Below the pieces are notes generated by a model. The model had not been told where the DNA came from. It made no database searches and saw only the letters and a list, made by a program, of their open reading frames with translations. The translations under genes were made by a program, and so were the position numbers. Below, piece by piece: positions 18,561 to 31,811 of a DNA stretch of 64,000 bases; the stretch's first letter is position 1, and each line of letters opens with the position of its first letter. The stretch is from NCBI RefSeq assembly GCF_035304305.1, contig NZ_DATGQG010000054.1, positions 137,740 to 201,739 of the forward strand, read 5' to 3'. The stretch comes from Ferrovibrio sp035304305 (GTDB taxonomy: Bacteria; Pseudomonadota; Alphaproteobacteria; Ferrovibrionales; Ferrovibrionaceae).

Positions 18561-19217
18561 TCAGGCGGCCAGGGCCGCAAGTTCGGCCCGGAGCTCCGGA
18601 ATGCCCACCCCCTCCTCGCTGGAGGTTACGCGGATCACCGGGTGGGCGGCGACATGGCGCTTCAGCACGGCGGCCGTGGCGGCCTCGACCTTCGCCAGAT
18701 CGGCCTTCGAGGTCTTGTCGGCCTTGGTCAGCACCACCTGGTAGACCACCGCCGACTGGTCCAGCAGCTTCATGATGTCTTCATCGCCGGGCTTCAGCCC
18801 GTGGCGGCTGTCGACCAGCAGACAGACCCGGCGCAGTTCCGGCCGGCCCTTCAGGTAGGCGCGGGTGGTCTCGGTCCAGGCTTCCGCCTTCGCCTTGCCG
18901 ACGGAGGAATAACCGTAACCCGGCAGGTCGACGAGGCTGAGCCTGCCCTGGCCGAGATCGAAGAAATTGAGCTGCTGCGTGCGGCCCGGCGTGTTGGACA
19001 CCCGCGCCAGCGCCTTGCGGCCGGTCAGCGCATTGACCAGCGAGGATTTGCCGACATTCGAGCGGCCGGCGAAGGCGACCTCGGGTCCGCGCGCCGGCGG
19101 CAGCTGCGCCAGGGTCATGGCACCGGCGAAGAATTCGCAGGGACCGGCAAAGAGAAGCCGGCCGCGTTCCAGCGCGGCCGGCGTCAGCTCTTCCTCCGCG
19201 GCCGGCAGTTCGGCCAT
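18561..19217 (-). CDS. engB: Ribosome biogenesis GTPase YsxC/EngB
   Basis: A 218-residue TRAFAC-class GTPase needed for large-subunit assembly. Seen: G1 FAGRSNVGKSSLVNAL, G2 region SNTPGRTQQLNFF, G3 LVDLPGYGYSS, G4 TKADK and a late TSSEEGVG. The ATG at 19217 lies 5 bp after yidC and gives the normal length. Genomic order yidC-engB-argB is common in Alphaproteobacteria and supports the call. Confidence 0.96.
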   Translation of the reverse strand: MAELPAAEEELTPAALERGRLLFAGPCEFFAGAMTLAQLPPARGPEVAFAGRSNVGKSSLVNALTGRKALARVSNTPGRTQQLNFFDLGQGRLSLVDLPGYGYSSVGKAKAEAWTETTRAYLKGRPELRRVCLLVDSRHGLKPGDEDIMKLLDQSAVVYQVVLTKADKTSKADLAKVEAATAAVLKRHVAAHPVIRVTSSEEGVGIPELRAELAALAA

Positions 19218-19222
19218 CGGAC

Positions 19223-21052
19223 TTACTTCTTCGGTTTGGCGGCGACCTTCGCCGGCGCCGGCTCGGGTTTCTCGGCGCCGCCGCCGATCTTCACGCCCAT
19301 CCGCTTCATGATCACATACTGCTGCAGGATGCTGAGCAGGTTGTTCCAGGTCCAGTAGATCACCAGGCCGGCGGCGAAGCTGCCGAGCATGAAGGTGAAG
19401 ACCACCGGCATCAGGGCGAAGATCTTCTGCTGCACCGGATCGGGCGGCGTCGGATTCATCTTCATCTGCGCCCACATGGAGATGCCCATCAGGATCGGCC
19501 AGACGCCGATCGAGATGATTGCCAGCGGGCCGAGATCGGGCACGCTCCAGGGCAGCAGGCCGAAGCCGTTGAGCCAGGAGGTCGGGTCCGGCGCCGACAG
19601 ATCGCGGATCCAGCCGTAGAACGGCGCATGCCGCAATTCGATGGTGATGTAGAGCACCTTGTACAGCGCGAAGAAGACGGGGATCTGCAGCAGGATCGGC
19701 AGGCAGCCGGCGGCGGGATTGACCTTCTCCCGCTTGTACAGTGCCATCAGTTCCTTCTGCATCATCTCGCGGTTTTCGCCGTAGCGCTCGCGCAGCTTCT
19801 GCATTTCGGGCTGCAGTTTCTTCATCGCGCTCATCGCCACATAGGACTTGTAGGCGAGCGGGAAGAAGATCAGCTTGACGATGACGGTGAGCGCCAGCAT
19901 CGCCAGGCCGATATTGCCGAGCAGGCCCTTCAGGAAGTCGATGGCGTGGAACATCGGCTTGGTCAGGAAGTGGAACCAGCCCCAGTCGATCGCCAGCTCG
20001 AAACGCGGAATGCGGTGCTGCTCCTCGTAGCGGTCGATCAGCTTCACTTCCTTGGCGCCGGCAAACAGCAGGCTGGTGGATTCGATGCTCTTGCCCGGCT
20101 CGAGCTGCTGGCCGCCGCCGAGATAATCGACCTGGAAGCGGTCGGGCCCGTTGCCCTTGGCGACGGTGAAGCGCGCCTTCACATTCTGCTCCGGAGCGGG
20201 CACCAGGGCGGTCAGCCAGTACTTGTCGGTAAAGCCGATCCAGCCGCCGACCGAATTCACTTCGACGGGCTCGCCCGGCGCGAGATCGCCATAGGCATGC
20301 TCCTGCTTGGTGCCCTCATCGCCGGCGGCGTCGCGGAACACGCCGAGCGGGCCTTCATACAGAATATAGAGACCGTCGGTCTTCGGCAGGCCATGACGCG
20401 AGGCCAGCGCATAGGGGAACAGCGTGACGGCCGCGCCGCCGCGATTCTCCACCTTCTGCGTCACGGTGAAGAGATAGTTGTCGTCGAGATTGATGACGCG
20501 CGTGAACACCAGGCCCTGGCCGTTGTCCCAGGTCAGCGTCACAGGCTGCCCCGGCCGCAGCACGTCCCTGTCGGCCGTCCACCGCGTCTGGCCGTCCGGA
20601 ACGGCAACGCCGCTGCCAGCCGCCGTCCAGCCGAACTCGGCGTAATACGGCGACGGCCCGCCGGCCGGCGAAAGCAGATGGATCGGCTGGCTGTCGGGTT
20701 TGATGGTTTCCTTGTATTCCGGCAGCGTGATGTCATCGATGCGGCCACCGACAAGGTTGAGCGAGCCGACCAGCCGCTTGCCCTCGATCTTCACGCGGGG
20801 CGCCGCAGCCAGCGCCTTCTCGCGCGTGATGGTTTCGGCCACCTGCTGCGCCAGGCTGGGCAGCTGCGGCAGCGCAGTGGTTCCCTCCTGACCCGGCGAC
20901 GGCTGCGGCACGCTGGCCTGCTGCTCGCTCTGCTGCACCGCCTGCTGCTGGCGCAGGCGCTCCTGCTTCGGCGCCTCGACCAGCAGCTGGAAGCCAAGCA
21001 GGATCGCCACCGACAGGGCGATCGCGATGATGAGATTCTTCTGGTCGGACAT
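19223..21052 (-). CDS. yidC: Membrane protein insertase YidC
   Basis: A 609-residue inner-membrane insertase working with SecYEG or alone. Seen: an N-terminal anchor (KNLIIAIALSVAILLGFQLL), a Gln/Pro-rich linker, a large periplasmic beta domain (about residues 80-350), and the conserved five-helix core including WGWFHFLTKPMFHAIDFLKG and PAAGCLPILLQIPVFFALYK. The C-terminal tail is Ala/Pro/Lys-rich, suited to ribosome contact. Its ATG overlaps the yidD stop (TGATG), indicating coupled translation. Confidence 0.98.
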   Translation of the reverse strand: MSDQKNLIIAIALSVAILLGFQLLVEAPKQERLRQQQAVQQSEQQASVPQPSPGQEGTTALPQLPSLAQQVAETITREKALAAAPRVKIEGKRLVGSLNLVGGRIDDITLPEYKETIKPDSQPIHLLSPAGGPSPYYAEFGWTAAGSGVAVPDGQTRWTADRDVLRPGQPVTLTWDNGQGLVFTRVINLDDNYLFTVTQKVENRGGAAVTLFPYALASRHGLPKTDGLYILYEGPLGVFRDAAGDEGTKQEHAYGDLAPGEPVEVNSVGGWIGFTDKYWLTALVPAPEQNVKARFTVAKGNGPDRFQVDYLGGGQQLEPGKSIESTSLLFAGAKEVKLIDRYEEQHRIPRFELAIDWGWFHFLTKPMFHAIDFLKGLLGNIGLAMLALTVIVKLIFFPLAYKSYVAMSAMKKLQPEMQKLRERYGENREMMQKELMALYKREKVNPAAGCLPILLQIPVFFALYKVLYITIELRHAPFYGWIRDLSAPDPTSWLNGFGLLPWSVPDLGPLAIISIGVWPILMGISMWAQMKMNPTPPDPVQQKIFALMPVVFTFMLGSFAAGLVIYWTWNNLLSILQQYVIMKRMGVKIGGGAEKPEPAPAKVAAKPKK

Positions 21053-21309
21053 CAGACTGAGCCTTGCTGTACGGAAGACGTTTGGCCGGCAGGCGGTACG
21101 GGATCGTAGCCGCTGCCGCCGAAAGGATTGCAGCGCGCCAGACGGCGCACCGCGAGATAGCTGCCCTTCAGGCCGCCGTGCCGCTCCAGCGCTTCCAGCG
21201 CATAGCAGGAGCAGGTCGGCTGGTAGCGGCAGTTATGCCCGATCCAGGGCGACAGGAACAACCGGTAGGCCTGGATGGGGAGAGCAGCGAGGCGGGCGAG
21301 CGGCGTCAT
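21052..21309 (-). CDS. yidD: Membrane protein insertion efficiency factor YidD
   Basis: An 85-residue protein that aids YidC-dependent insertion. Seen: the family core YRLFLSPWIGHNCRYQPTCS followed by CYALEALERHGGLKGSYLAVRRLARCNPFGGSGYDPVP. The ATG at 21309 overlaps the rnpA stop as ATGA, which decides the start; upstream in-frame ATG at 21348 would overlap rnpA by 43 bp. Part of the rpmH-rnpA-yidD-yidC cluster conserved in most bacteria. Confidence 0.96.
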   Translation of the reverse strand: MTPLARLAALPIQAYRLFLSPWIGHNCRYQPTCSCYALEALERHGGLKGSYLAVRRLARCNPFGGSGYDPVPPAGQTSSVQQGSV

Positions 21310-21683
21310 GCCGCACCGGACGCCGCGTCGGGCGTTTCGCCCTGCCACAGCTTCAGCCTGCGCAGGGCCGATTCCAGATCCCGCCGCAGGGCGGCGTAGT
21401 CCCGCGACGGCGTCGCCTTCCGGGCAACGAGAACATAGTCATGGCCGGCAGCGGCATGGCCTGGCATGATTTCGGCAGCGAGCGCCTTGAGTCGCCGCCG
21501 TGCCCGGTTACGGGCCACGGCATTGCCGACCTTGCGGGAAGCGGTGAAGCCGATCCGGCGGCTGCCGGTAGGCCCGGGCGCGACCTGCAGCAGCAGGCCC
21601 GGCAGGGCTACCCGCCGTTCGGCCGCCTGCACCCGGAGATAATCCGCGCGGCGGCGGAGTCGATCGACGCCGCCCGACGCCAT
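21306..21683 (-). CDS. rnpA: Ribonuclease P protein component
   Basis: A 125-residue RNase P protein subunit that helps the catalytic RNA mature tRNA 5' ends. The hallmark RNR-type motif is present as KVGNAVARNRARRRLK, with RIGFTASR before it. The ATG at 21683 begins MASGGVDRLRRRADYL, matching the usual start, and lies 10 bp after the rpmH stop. The frame remains open upstream through rpmH in another frame but is not coding there. Confidence 0.96.
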   Translation of the reverse strand: MASGGVDRLRRRADYLRVQAAERRVALPGLLLQVAPGPTGSRRIGFTASRKVGNAVARNRARRRLKALAAEIMPGHAAAGHDYVLVARKATPSRDYAALRRDLESALRRLKLWQGETPDAASGAA

Positions 21684-21693
21684 AGCGGGTTGA

Positions 21694-21828
21694 TCAGGCC
21701 GAGAGCTTCTTGCGGCCGGCAGCCCGGCGGCTGGCGATGACCTTGCGGCCGCCCGTGGTCGCCATGCGGGCGCGGAAACCATGGCGGCGCTTGCGCACCA
21801 GCTTGCTGGGTTGATAGGTCCGTTTCAC
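21694..21828 (-). CDS. rpmH: 50S ribosomal protein L34 (GTG start)
   Basis: A 44-residue L34, easy to miss because it starts with GTG at 21828. Translation gives (V/M)KRTYQPSKLVRKRRHG then FRARMATTGGRKVIASRRAA and GRKKLSA, a full-length match to L34. First gene of the rpmH-rnpA-yidD-yidC-engB-argB operon. The leader of about 105 nt contains two hairpins: TCGCGG/CCGCGA at 21859-21874, and CGGGGG/CCCCCG at 21903-21924. Confidence 0.97.
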   Translation of the reverse strand: MKRTYQPSKLVRKRRHGFRARMATTGGRKVIASRRAAGRKKLSA

Positions 21829-21940
21829 AGCGGCTCTCCGTCTGACTGCCGCCTTTTATCGCGGAAAACCGCGAAAAAGACGAAAACACGCATATAGAAC
21901 TGCGGGGGCCCGCGAGGACCCCCGGCAAAATCGGTCCCGC

Positions 21941-21969
21941 TGTATACGGGGTCATATCAACAGAGTCAA
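21941..21969 (-). promoter_or_regulatory. Sigma70 promoter of the rpmH operon
   Basis: On the minus strand: TTGACT (21969-21964), 17-bp spacer, TATACA (21946-21941). Strong match and ideal spacing; start expected near 21934. Confidence 0.75.
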
Positions 21970-22023
21970 CGCGGGATCGCCGGCCCTGCCGGGCGGAAGC
22001 CGCGCGCGACCGGGCAATGCCGG

Positions 22024-22052
22024 TTGACGCGCCGGGGGCCAGACCCTATAAC
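22024..22052 (+). promoter_or_regulatory. Sigma70 promoter of rpmB
   Basis: TTGACG (22024-22029), 17-bp spacer, TATAAC (22047-22052), 46 bp before the rpmB ATG. It is back to back with the rpmH promoter. Confidence 0.75.
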
Positions 22053-22098
22053 CGGCCGCCAATTTTGCGGAAACACGGAAGTTCAAGAGGATTTTATC

Positions 22099-22395
22099 AT
22101 GGCTCGTCGTTGCGAGGTTACCGGCAAGGGCGTTCAGACCGGAAACAATGTGAGCCACGCCAACAACAAGACCCGGCGTCGGTTCCTGCCGAATCTGAAG
22201 GTCGTCACGCTGATCAGCGAGGCCCTCGGCCGCGACGTGCGCCTGCGGGTGTCGAGCCACGGCCTGCGCTCGGTCGAGCATAACGGCGGCATCGACAACT
22301 GGCTGCTGAAGACCAGCGACTCCCGCCTCTCGGACGAGGCCCGGGTGCTGAAGCGCAAGATCAAGAAGGCGCTGGCTGCCAAGCAGGCCGCCTGA
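22099..22395 (+). CDS. rpmB: 50S ribosomal protein L28
   Basis: A 98-residue L28 of the long alphaproteobacterial form. Seen: MARRCEVTGKGVQTGNNVSH, then ANNKTRRRFLPNLKVVTL, and a Lys-rich C terminus. The ATG at 22099 follows AAGAGGATT; an upstream in-frame start at 22024 lies on the promoter itself and is rejected. Monocistronic, with its own promoter and terminator. Confidence 0.98.
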   Translation: MARRCEVTGKGVQTGNNVSHANNKTRRRFLPNLKVVTLISEALGRDVRLRVSSHGLRSVEHNGGIDNWLLKTSDSRLSDEARVLKRKIKKALAAKQAA

Positions 22396-22424
22396 TCCGC
22401 GCTGCCGCACAGGCAGAGTTTCGG

Positions 22425-22455
22425 ACGCCCGCCTCTCCGGCGGGCGTTCTTTTTT
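22425..22455 (+). terminator. Rho-independent terminator of rpmB
   Basis: Perfect 9-bp stem ACGCCCGCC (22425-22433), 5-nt loop, GGCGGGCGT (22439-22447), followed by TCTTTTTT. Confidence 0.92.
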
Positions 22456-22460
22456 CCGGA

Positions 22461-23468
22461 TCAGGGCCGCAGCCGGAAGACCATCAGCAGCGTCCGCTGC
22501 AGCGGGTTTCGGTTGTCGTCCGACATTACATAGAGCCAGGCCGAGCCGTCCGCCGCGCGGCGGACATCCAGTGCCTCCATGTTGTCGACGGACCAGGGCC
22601 GGGCCCATTCCGCAACGACGCCGGAGGGCAGCGGCCCCGGTATGGCGAGCGCCGCCGCAGGTGTGCGGCGCAGGCGCGCCTTCGGACCTTCCAGCAGCGT
22701 GAAAAAGCGCTCGAGCACCAGCACGTCGCCCGCGCCTGCAACATTCGCCGGGATGACCGCGGCATCGGTGGGCCGGAATCCATCGCGCAGCGGCCAAGCG
22801 AGATCGCGCCATCCTGTGCCGCTCTTCAACCAGGCCGCGCTTGCCTCTTCGCCCGCCGCCAGCTCCTCGCTGAACAGCAGCAGCGCTCCGCCGGGCAGAG
22901 CCGCGATGGCTTCGACGCCGCCATTGCTCGGCTGTTCAACGGCGGCAAGTGGCAGCGCCACTTCTCCGGTGGCCGGGCCGCCGGGCTGCGCGTAGGTCCA
23001 GATCCTGTGCGAGCGTTCGAACGCCACCAGCCAGCGGCCATCGCCGGTGCGGCGCAGCGCCTCGGCATCCCTGTCGCGACGCGTCGCGACGGGTCGGCCG
23101 GCCTGATCAAGCAGCGGCAGAATTTCAGCGCGCGCGATGCCAGTCGGGACCGCCTCGTTCGCAGCGAATTCGAGACGCAGCCAGTGACCGGTATCGGAAA
23201 TGGCCCATAACCCGCCGCCATCCGCATCGACGACAAGCCCGGAATAGCCGCCAAACCGCGAATCCTCGCCAGCCAGTATCAGTCCACCGAGATAATCCAG
23301 CCGGCCCAGGGTCTTTTCGGACGGCTGTTCGGGATTGAGTTCCAGAATCGCGCTGCGCACCGTGATCGGCTCGGCCGCCGCCGGCCGGATGAAACCGCAG
23401 AATGCCAGCGCCAGCAGGGCCGGAAGCAACAGGACCGGCATGAGTCTATAGTGCAGGGGAGCAGGCAT
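22461..23468 (-). CDS. Secreted esterase-like/phytase-like beta-propeller protein
   Basis: A 335-residue exported protein of the family described as esterase-like activity of phytase. N-terminal signal segment MPVLLLPALLALAFCGFIRP ending in AAAEP; then repeats with FGGYSGLVVDADGGGLWAIS, RDAEALRRTGDG and NMEALDVRRAADG, typical of this propeller. The ATG at 23468 is backed by GAGGAAAG at 9 bp. Divergent from the hybrid kinase with only 25 bp between starts, so the two probably share control. Substrate unknown. Confidence 0.8.
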   Translation of the reverse strand: MPAPLHYRLMPVLLLPALLALAFCGFIRPAAAEPITVRSAILELNPEQPSEKTLGRLDYLGGLILAGEDSRFGGYSGLVVDADGGGLWAISDTGHWLRLEFAANEAVPTGIARAEILPLLDQAGRPVATRRDRDAEALRRTGDGRWLVAFERSHRIWTYAQPGGPATGEVALPLAAVEQPSNGGVEAIAALPGGALLLFSEELAAGEEASAAWLKSGTGWRDLAWPLRDGFRPTDAAVIPANVAGAGDVLVLERFFTLLEGPKARLRRTPAAALAIPGPLPSGVVAEWARPWSVDNMEALDVRRAADGSAWLYVMSDDNRNPLQRTLLMVFRLRP

Positions 23469-23493
23469 CCGTTATGCTTTCCTCGCGCGTCGA

Positions 23494-27711
<4,218 letters not shown>

Positions 27712-27720
27712 GCCGCGGAA

Positions 27721-29592
27721 TCAGGCGGCGCGGCGGGATCGTCCGGGGCCGCGCGGCTGCGATGCAGCCGGCGTCTCGTCGAAGAGTTCGGCCAGCCGCT
27801 CCATCATCGCGCCGCCGAGCTGCTCAGCGTCCACGATGGTGACCGCGCGCTTGTAGTAGCGGGTGACGTCATGGCCGATGCCGATGGCGGTCAGTTCGAC
27901 CGGCGAGCGGCGCTCGATCCATTCGATCACCTCGCGCAGATGGCGGTCGAGGTAGTTGCCCGGATTGACCGACAGCGTCGAGTCGTCAACGGGAGCGCCA
28001 TCGGAAATCACCATCAGGATGCGGCGCTGTTCGGGCCGGGCGAGCAGGCGGTCGTGGGCCCAGAGCAGCGCTTCGCCGTCGATATTCTCCTTCAGCAGCC
28101 CCTCGCGCAGCATCAGGCCGAGATTGCGCCGCGCGCGCCGCCACGGCGCGTCGGCCGCCTTGTAGACGATGTGCCGCAGGTCGTTGAGACGACCCGGCTG
28201 CGGCGGCTTGTTCTCGGACAGCCATTTCTCGCGGCTCTGGCCGCCCTTCCAGGCACGCGTCGTGAAGCCGAGGATTTCCACCTTCACCGCGCAGCGTTCC
28301 AGCGTGCGGGCGAGGATGTCGGCGCACATCGCCGCGACGGTGATGGGGCGGCCGCGCATCGAGCCGGAATTGTCGATCAGCAGCGTCACGACGGTGTCGC
28401 GGAATTCGGTATCGCTTTCCTGCTTGTAGGAGAGCGGCAGGGTCGGGTTGGCGACCACGCGCGCGAGACGGGCGGCGTCGAGGATGCCTTCCTCGAGGTC
28501 GAAATGCCAGGAGCGCGACTGCTTCGCCATCAGGCGGCGCTGCAGGCGGTTGGCCAGCTTGCCGACGACCGATTGCAGGTGGCTGAGCTGCTGATCGAGA
28601 TGATGGCGCAGCCGCGCGAGCTCCTCGGCGTCGCACAGATCGTCGGCGCTGATGACCTCGTCGAACTGCTTGGTGAATGCCTTGTAGGTCGGCTCGCGGT
28701 TATGGCCGGTGAGATCCGATTGCGGCGGACGGCGGCCCTTGCCGGCCTCTTCTCCGGAGCCCGCAACCTCCTGCTCCATGCCGGCTTCGGCTTCCATCTC
28801 GGCTGCTTCGCCGCCGGACGCATCAGCCGCGTCGGACTGGTCCATGCCGGCGCTGGCGGCCTCGCCCTGCTCGGAATCCTGGCCCTCGGACTGGCTCTGC
28901 GGCTGGTCGCCCTGGCTGTCCTCGGATTCGCCCTCGTCTTCCTCGTCGAGGTCGTTGCCGTCCTCATCAAGCAGATCGAGATCCTTGATCAGCTTGCGGG
29001 CCACCTTGGCGAAAGCCCGCTGGCTGTCGATGTTCTCGAACAGCCGGTCGAGATCCTCGCCGCCCTTCTCCTCGACCCAGTCGCGCCACAGCGCCACCAT
29101 CTTCTGGGCCGATTCCGGAATTTTCTCGCCGGTCAGGCGTTCGCGCGCGATCAGGCCGACCACGTCGGCGAGCGGCGCCTCCGAACGGTCCTTGACCTTG
29201 GCATAGCCGCGGCTTTTGCAGCGGTCTTCCAGCGCAGCCGCCAGATTCTTCGCCACGCCGGACATGCGGTTGGCGCCGATCGCCTCGACGCGCGCCTGTT
29301 CGATGGCGTCGAATACCGCACGGGCCGTGCCGCCCTGCGGCAGCAGCCTTGAATGTAGTGCATCGTCGTGATGGCGCAGCCGCAGGGCCATCGCATCCGC
29401 CATGCCGCGGATCTGCGCGACTTCTTCCGCCGGCAGGTCGCGACCGGGCACCGGCAGGCGGGCCCGCTTGCCGCGCAGTCCGGGCGTTTCCGGACCGAAG
29501 CTGACCTGGAGGTCACGGTCCTGGGAGATCGCCCGGGTGGCGGCAGTCAGGGCACGCTTGAACGGTTCTGCGGGACTCTCTGGCTTGGCCAT
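27721..29592 (-). CDS. cobT: Cobaltochelatase subunit CobT
   Basis: A 623-residue subunit of the aerobic cobalt chelatase CobNST, which inserts cobalt into hydrogenobyrinate diamide. Seen: N-terminal family region with PGRDLPAEEVAQIRGMADAM, a long acidic Glu/Asp/Gln-rich middle (about residues 210-300), and a C-terminal von Willebrand A domain with the metal site VTLLIDNSGSMRGRPI. Overlapping operon partner cobS lies 15 bp upstream. It ends 9 bp from the convergent kinase. CobN is not in the window. Confidence 0.96.
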   Translation of the reverse strand: MAKPESPAEPFKRALTAATRAISQDRDLQVSFGPETPGLRGKRARLPVPGRDLPAEEVAQIRGMADAMALRLRHHDDALHSRLLPQGGTARAVFDAIEQARVEAIGANRMSGVAKNLAAALEDRCKSRGYAKVKDRSEAPLADVVGLIARERLTGEKIPESAQKMVALWRDWVEEKGGEDLDRLFENIDSQRAFAKVARKLIKDLDLLDEDGNDLDEEDEGESEDSQGDQPQSQSEGQDSEQGEAASAGMDQSDAADASGGEAAEMEAEAGMEQEVAGSGEEAGKGRRPPQSDLTGHNREPTYKAFTKQFDEVISADDLCDAEELARLRHHLDQQLSHLQSVVGKLANRLQRRLMAKQSRSWHFDLEEGILDAARLARVVANPTLPLSYKQESDTEFRDTVVTLLIDNSGSMRGRPITVAAMCADILARTLERCAVKVEILGFTTRAWKGGQSREKWLSENKPPQPGRLNDLRHIVYKAADAPWRRARRNLGLMLREGLLKENIDGEALLWAHDRLLARPEQRRILMVISDGAPVDDSTLSVNPGNYLDRHLREVIEWIERRSPVELTAIGIGHDVTRYYKRAVTIVDAEQLGGAMMERLAELFDETPAASQPRGPGRSRRAA

Positions 29593-29607
29593 CGCGCCGG
29601 ATATGCC

Positions 29608-30609
29608 TTACCTGAGATCGGCCTTCGCCGCCGTCTCGGGCAGCTCCTCGCCGAAGCAGCGCTGGTAGTATTCCGCCACCATCGGCCGCTCGAGCTCGTC
29701 GCACTTGTTGAGGAAGGTGAGCCGGAAGGCAAAGCCGACATCGCCGAAGATGCGCGCATTCTCGGCCCAGGTGATCACCGTGCGCGGGCTCATCACCGTG
29801 GAGATATCGCCATTGATGAAGCCGGCGCGGGTCAGTTCCGCCACGGCCACCATGTTGCGCACCGTCTTCTTGCCCGCCTCGCCGGTATAGGTCGGCGACT
29901 TGGCGAGCACGATCGCGACTTCATCCTCGGCCGGCAGATAGTTGAGCGTGCAGACGATGCTCCAGCGGTCCATCTGGCCCTGGTTGATCTGCTGCGTGCC
30001 GTGATAGAGGCCGGTGGTGTCGCCGAGGCCGACTGTGTTGGCAGTCGCGAACAGACGGAAGGCCTTATGCGGCCGGATGACGCGGTTCTGGTCGAGCAGG
30101 GTCAGCTTGCCCTCGACTTCCAGCACGCGCTGGATGACGAACATTACATCCGGGCGGCCGGCATCGTATTCGTCGAAGACCAGCGCCACCGGCGACTGCA
30201 GCGCCCACGGCAGGATGCCTTCACGGAACTCCGTCACCTGCTTGCCGTCGCGCAGCACGATGGCGTCCTTGCCCACCAGGTCGATGCGGCTGATATGGCT
30301 GTCGAGATTGACGCGCACGCAGGGCCAGTTAAGCCGGGCGGCGACCTGCTCGATATGGGTCGACTTGCCGGTGCCGTGGTAGCCCTGCACCATGACGCGG
30401 CGGTTATAGGCAAAGCCCGCCAGGATCGCGAGCGTGGTTTCGCGGTCGAACCGGTAGGCGCTGTCCAGATCGGGGACATGCTCGGTCGGCTGGCTGAAGC
30501 CGGGCACTTTCATGTCGCTGTCGATACCGAACACGTCGCGGACGGAAACGGTGATATCCGGCAGATCGGTGGCCGGCGTGGCAATGGACTTGGTCTGGAG
30601 GGCCGTCAT
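29608..30609 (-). CDS. cobS: Cobaltochelatase subunit CobS
   Basis: A 333-residue AAA+ ATPase of cobalt chelatase. Seen: Walker A GYHGTGKSTHIEQVA, Walker B VALVFDEYDAGRPDVMFV, and LFATANTVGLGDTTGLYHG of sensor 1. The N-terminal ISVRDVFGIDSDMKVPGFS-like segment (VSVRDVFGID...) is CobS-specific and separates it from MoxR. First of cobS-cobT, with the J-domain gene 72 bp upstream in the same direction. Confidence 0.97.
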   Translation of the reverse strand: MTALQTKSIATPATDLPDITVSVRDVFGIDSDMKVPGFSQPTEHVPDLDSAYRFDRETTLAILAGFAYNRRVMVQGYHGTGKSTHIEQVAARLNWPCVRVNLDSHISRIDLVGKDAIVLRDGKQVTEFREGILPWALQSPVALVFDEYDAGRPDVMFVIQRVLEVEGKLTLLDQNRVIRPHKAFRLFATANTVGLGDTTGLYHGTQQINQGQMDRWSIVCTLNYLPAEDEVAIVLAKSPTYTGEAGKKTVRNMVAVAELTRAGFINGDISTVMSPRTVITWAENARIFGDVGFAFRLTFLNKCDELERPMVAEYYQRCFGEELPETAAKADLR

Positions 30610-30681
30610 CTCACTCTCGGTCGTCTGGTGGCTTGCTTGGCCTTTTCGTGGGGCCTGAGTAGCGGCCCGCCTGGAAATCGC

Positions 30682-31296
30682 TCAAGTATAACCGCGCGAT
30701 TGCAGGAAGGCATAGGCCTGGTTGATGCTTTTCAGCTGTTCCTCGGCGGCCCGGTCGCCACCCCTTGTATCGGGGTGATACCGCTTCACCATCGTCTTGT
30801 ATTGCGCCTTTATCACGGCTTTTCGTAACGGCAGGGTCAGCTTGGCCAGCTCGAACCCCAGCGTCACCAGCGCTTCCCGGACATCCGGAGGCAGCCGCAG
30901 CTCGGCCTCGCTCTTGCGTCGCCCGGCCCCGATCCGGATCCCCACATCGGCGAGGATGCCCAGATCGTCCTTCACCCAGACCTGCGGCTCCTCGCGCTGA
31001 GGCTTGGTCCCGAGCCGCCAGGTCGGGCGGTGCCCCAGCACGTCTTCGCGCTGGTAGCGCTCGATCTCATCGGGACTCATGCCCCGAAAAAAATCCCATC
31101 CGGCATTATACTGCCGCACATGGGGCAGACAGAAAAACCAGCGCCCGTCCCGTGGTTCCCGGCTTTTTGGGGCCGGATACAGCCCCTCTTCGCTGCATCC
31201 CGGATGATTGCAGCGGTTCGGCCGGCTGCGGCCGAAAGCAGCCTCCAGATCAGCTTCAAGAGCGGCTTTGCGCTGTGCGGCGCGGGCTTTGTTCAT
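30682..31296 (-). CDS. DnaJ (J-domain) protein
   Basis: A 204-residue protein with a C-terminal J domain (about residues 140-204), including the HPD motif in MVKRYHPDTRGGDRAAEE. The N-terminal part has two Cys/His pairs (CNHPGCSEEGLYPAP, then FCLPHVRQYN) that look like a zinc site. This arrangement is standard for the J protein next to cobS in Alphaproteobacteria, where it probably recruits DnaK for chelatase or other assembly; the client is not known. Divergent from bolA. Confidence 0.92.
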   Translation of the reverse strand: MNKARAAQRKAALEADLEAAFGRSRPNRCNHPGCSEEGLYPAPKSREPRDGRWFFCLPHVRQYNAGWDFFRGMSPDEIERYQREDVLGHRPTWRLGTKPQREEPQVWVKDDLGILADVGIRIGAGRRKSEAELRLPPDVREALVTLGFELAKLTLPLRKAVIKAQYKTMVKRYHPDTRGGDRAAEEQLKSINQAYAFLQSRGYT

Positions 31297-31401
31297 GGTC
31301 GCGAAAGTATGGTTTCCGGGCGATGCACTGGCAAGGCAATAGCGGCTGATTTAACGTCGCACCGAATTGCGGTTTTCCTATGGAACACATGGAGTCTGAC
31401 G

Positions 31402-31695
31402 ATGGGCATGGCTGACCGGATCCGCAGAAGTCTCGCCGCCGCACTGGCCCCGGAGCGCGTCGAACTGGTCGACGAATCGGCCCGCCATGCCGGTCATGCG
31501 GCGATGAAAGGCCTGCAGCCGGAGGAAACGCATTTCCGCCTGCTCGTGGTGGCCGAAGGTTTCCGGGGCCTGTCGCGTGTCCAGCGGCAGCGGCTTGTCC
31601 ACAAGGCACTGGAGGCGGAACTGGCAGAAGGCATCCACGCCCTTGCGATCACTGCCCTGACCCCGGATGAACCCGGCGCCGCCCGGGAGCCATAG
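31402..31695 (+). CDS. BolA family protein
   Basis: A 97-residue BolA protein. Seen: ADRIRRSLAAALAPERVELV, HFRLLVVAEGFRGLSRVQRQ (the FxGxxxxxRHrxV-type core) and LVHKALEAELAEGIHALAI. BolA proteins work with monothiol glutaredoxins in iron-sulfur trafficking and iron sensing. The usual invariant His in the SRVQRHR segment is Gln here (VQRQRLV), seen in some BolA1-like members. ATG at 31402 or 31408 are both possible. Confidence 0.93.
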   Translation: MGMADRIRRSLAAALAPERVELVDESARHAGHAAMKGLQPEETHFRLLVVAEGFRGLSRVQRQRLVHKALEAELAEGIHALAITALTPDEPGAAREP

Positions 31696-31811
31696 CAGCT
31701 ACAGCCGGAGCGAACCAAAGTCATTCTCATTCAACTTTTTCAGGCGCTTAATTCCAGAATTACAACCTTTTCATTTGACTGGACTCGGGGCGGGCTATTA
31801 AGAGTTGTGGC

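Noticed and set aside
31711..31740. Possible Fur-type box (GAATGAGAATGACTTT on the minus strand) near bolA and the RHH gene
   Set aside because: Only about half of a Fur consensus matches, and it has no second arm.
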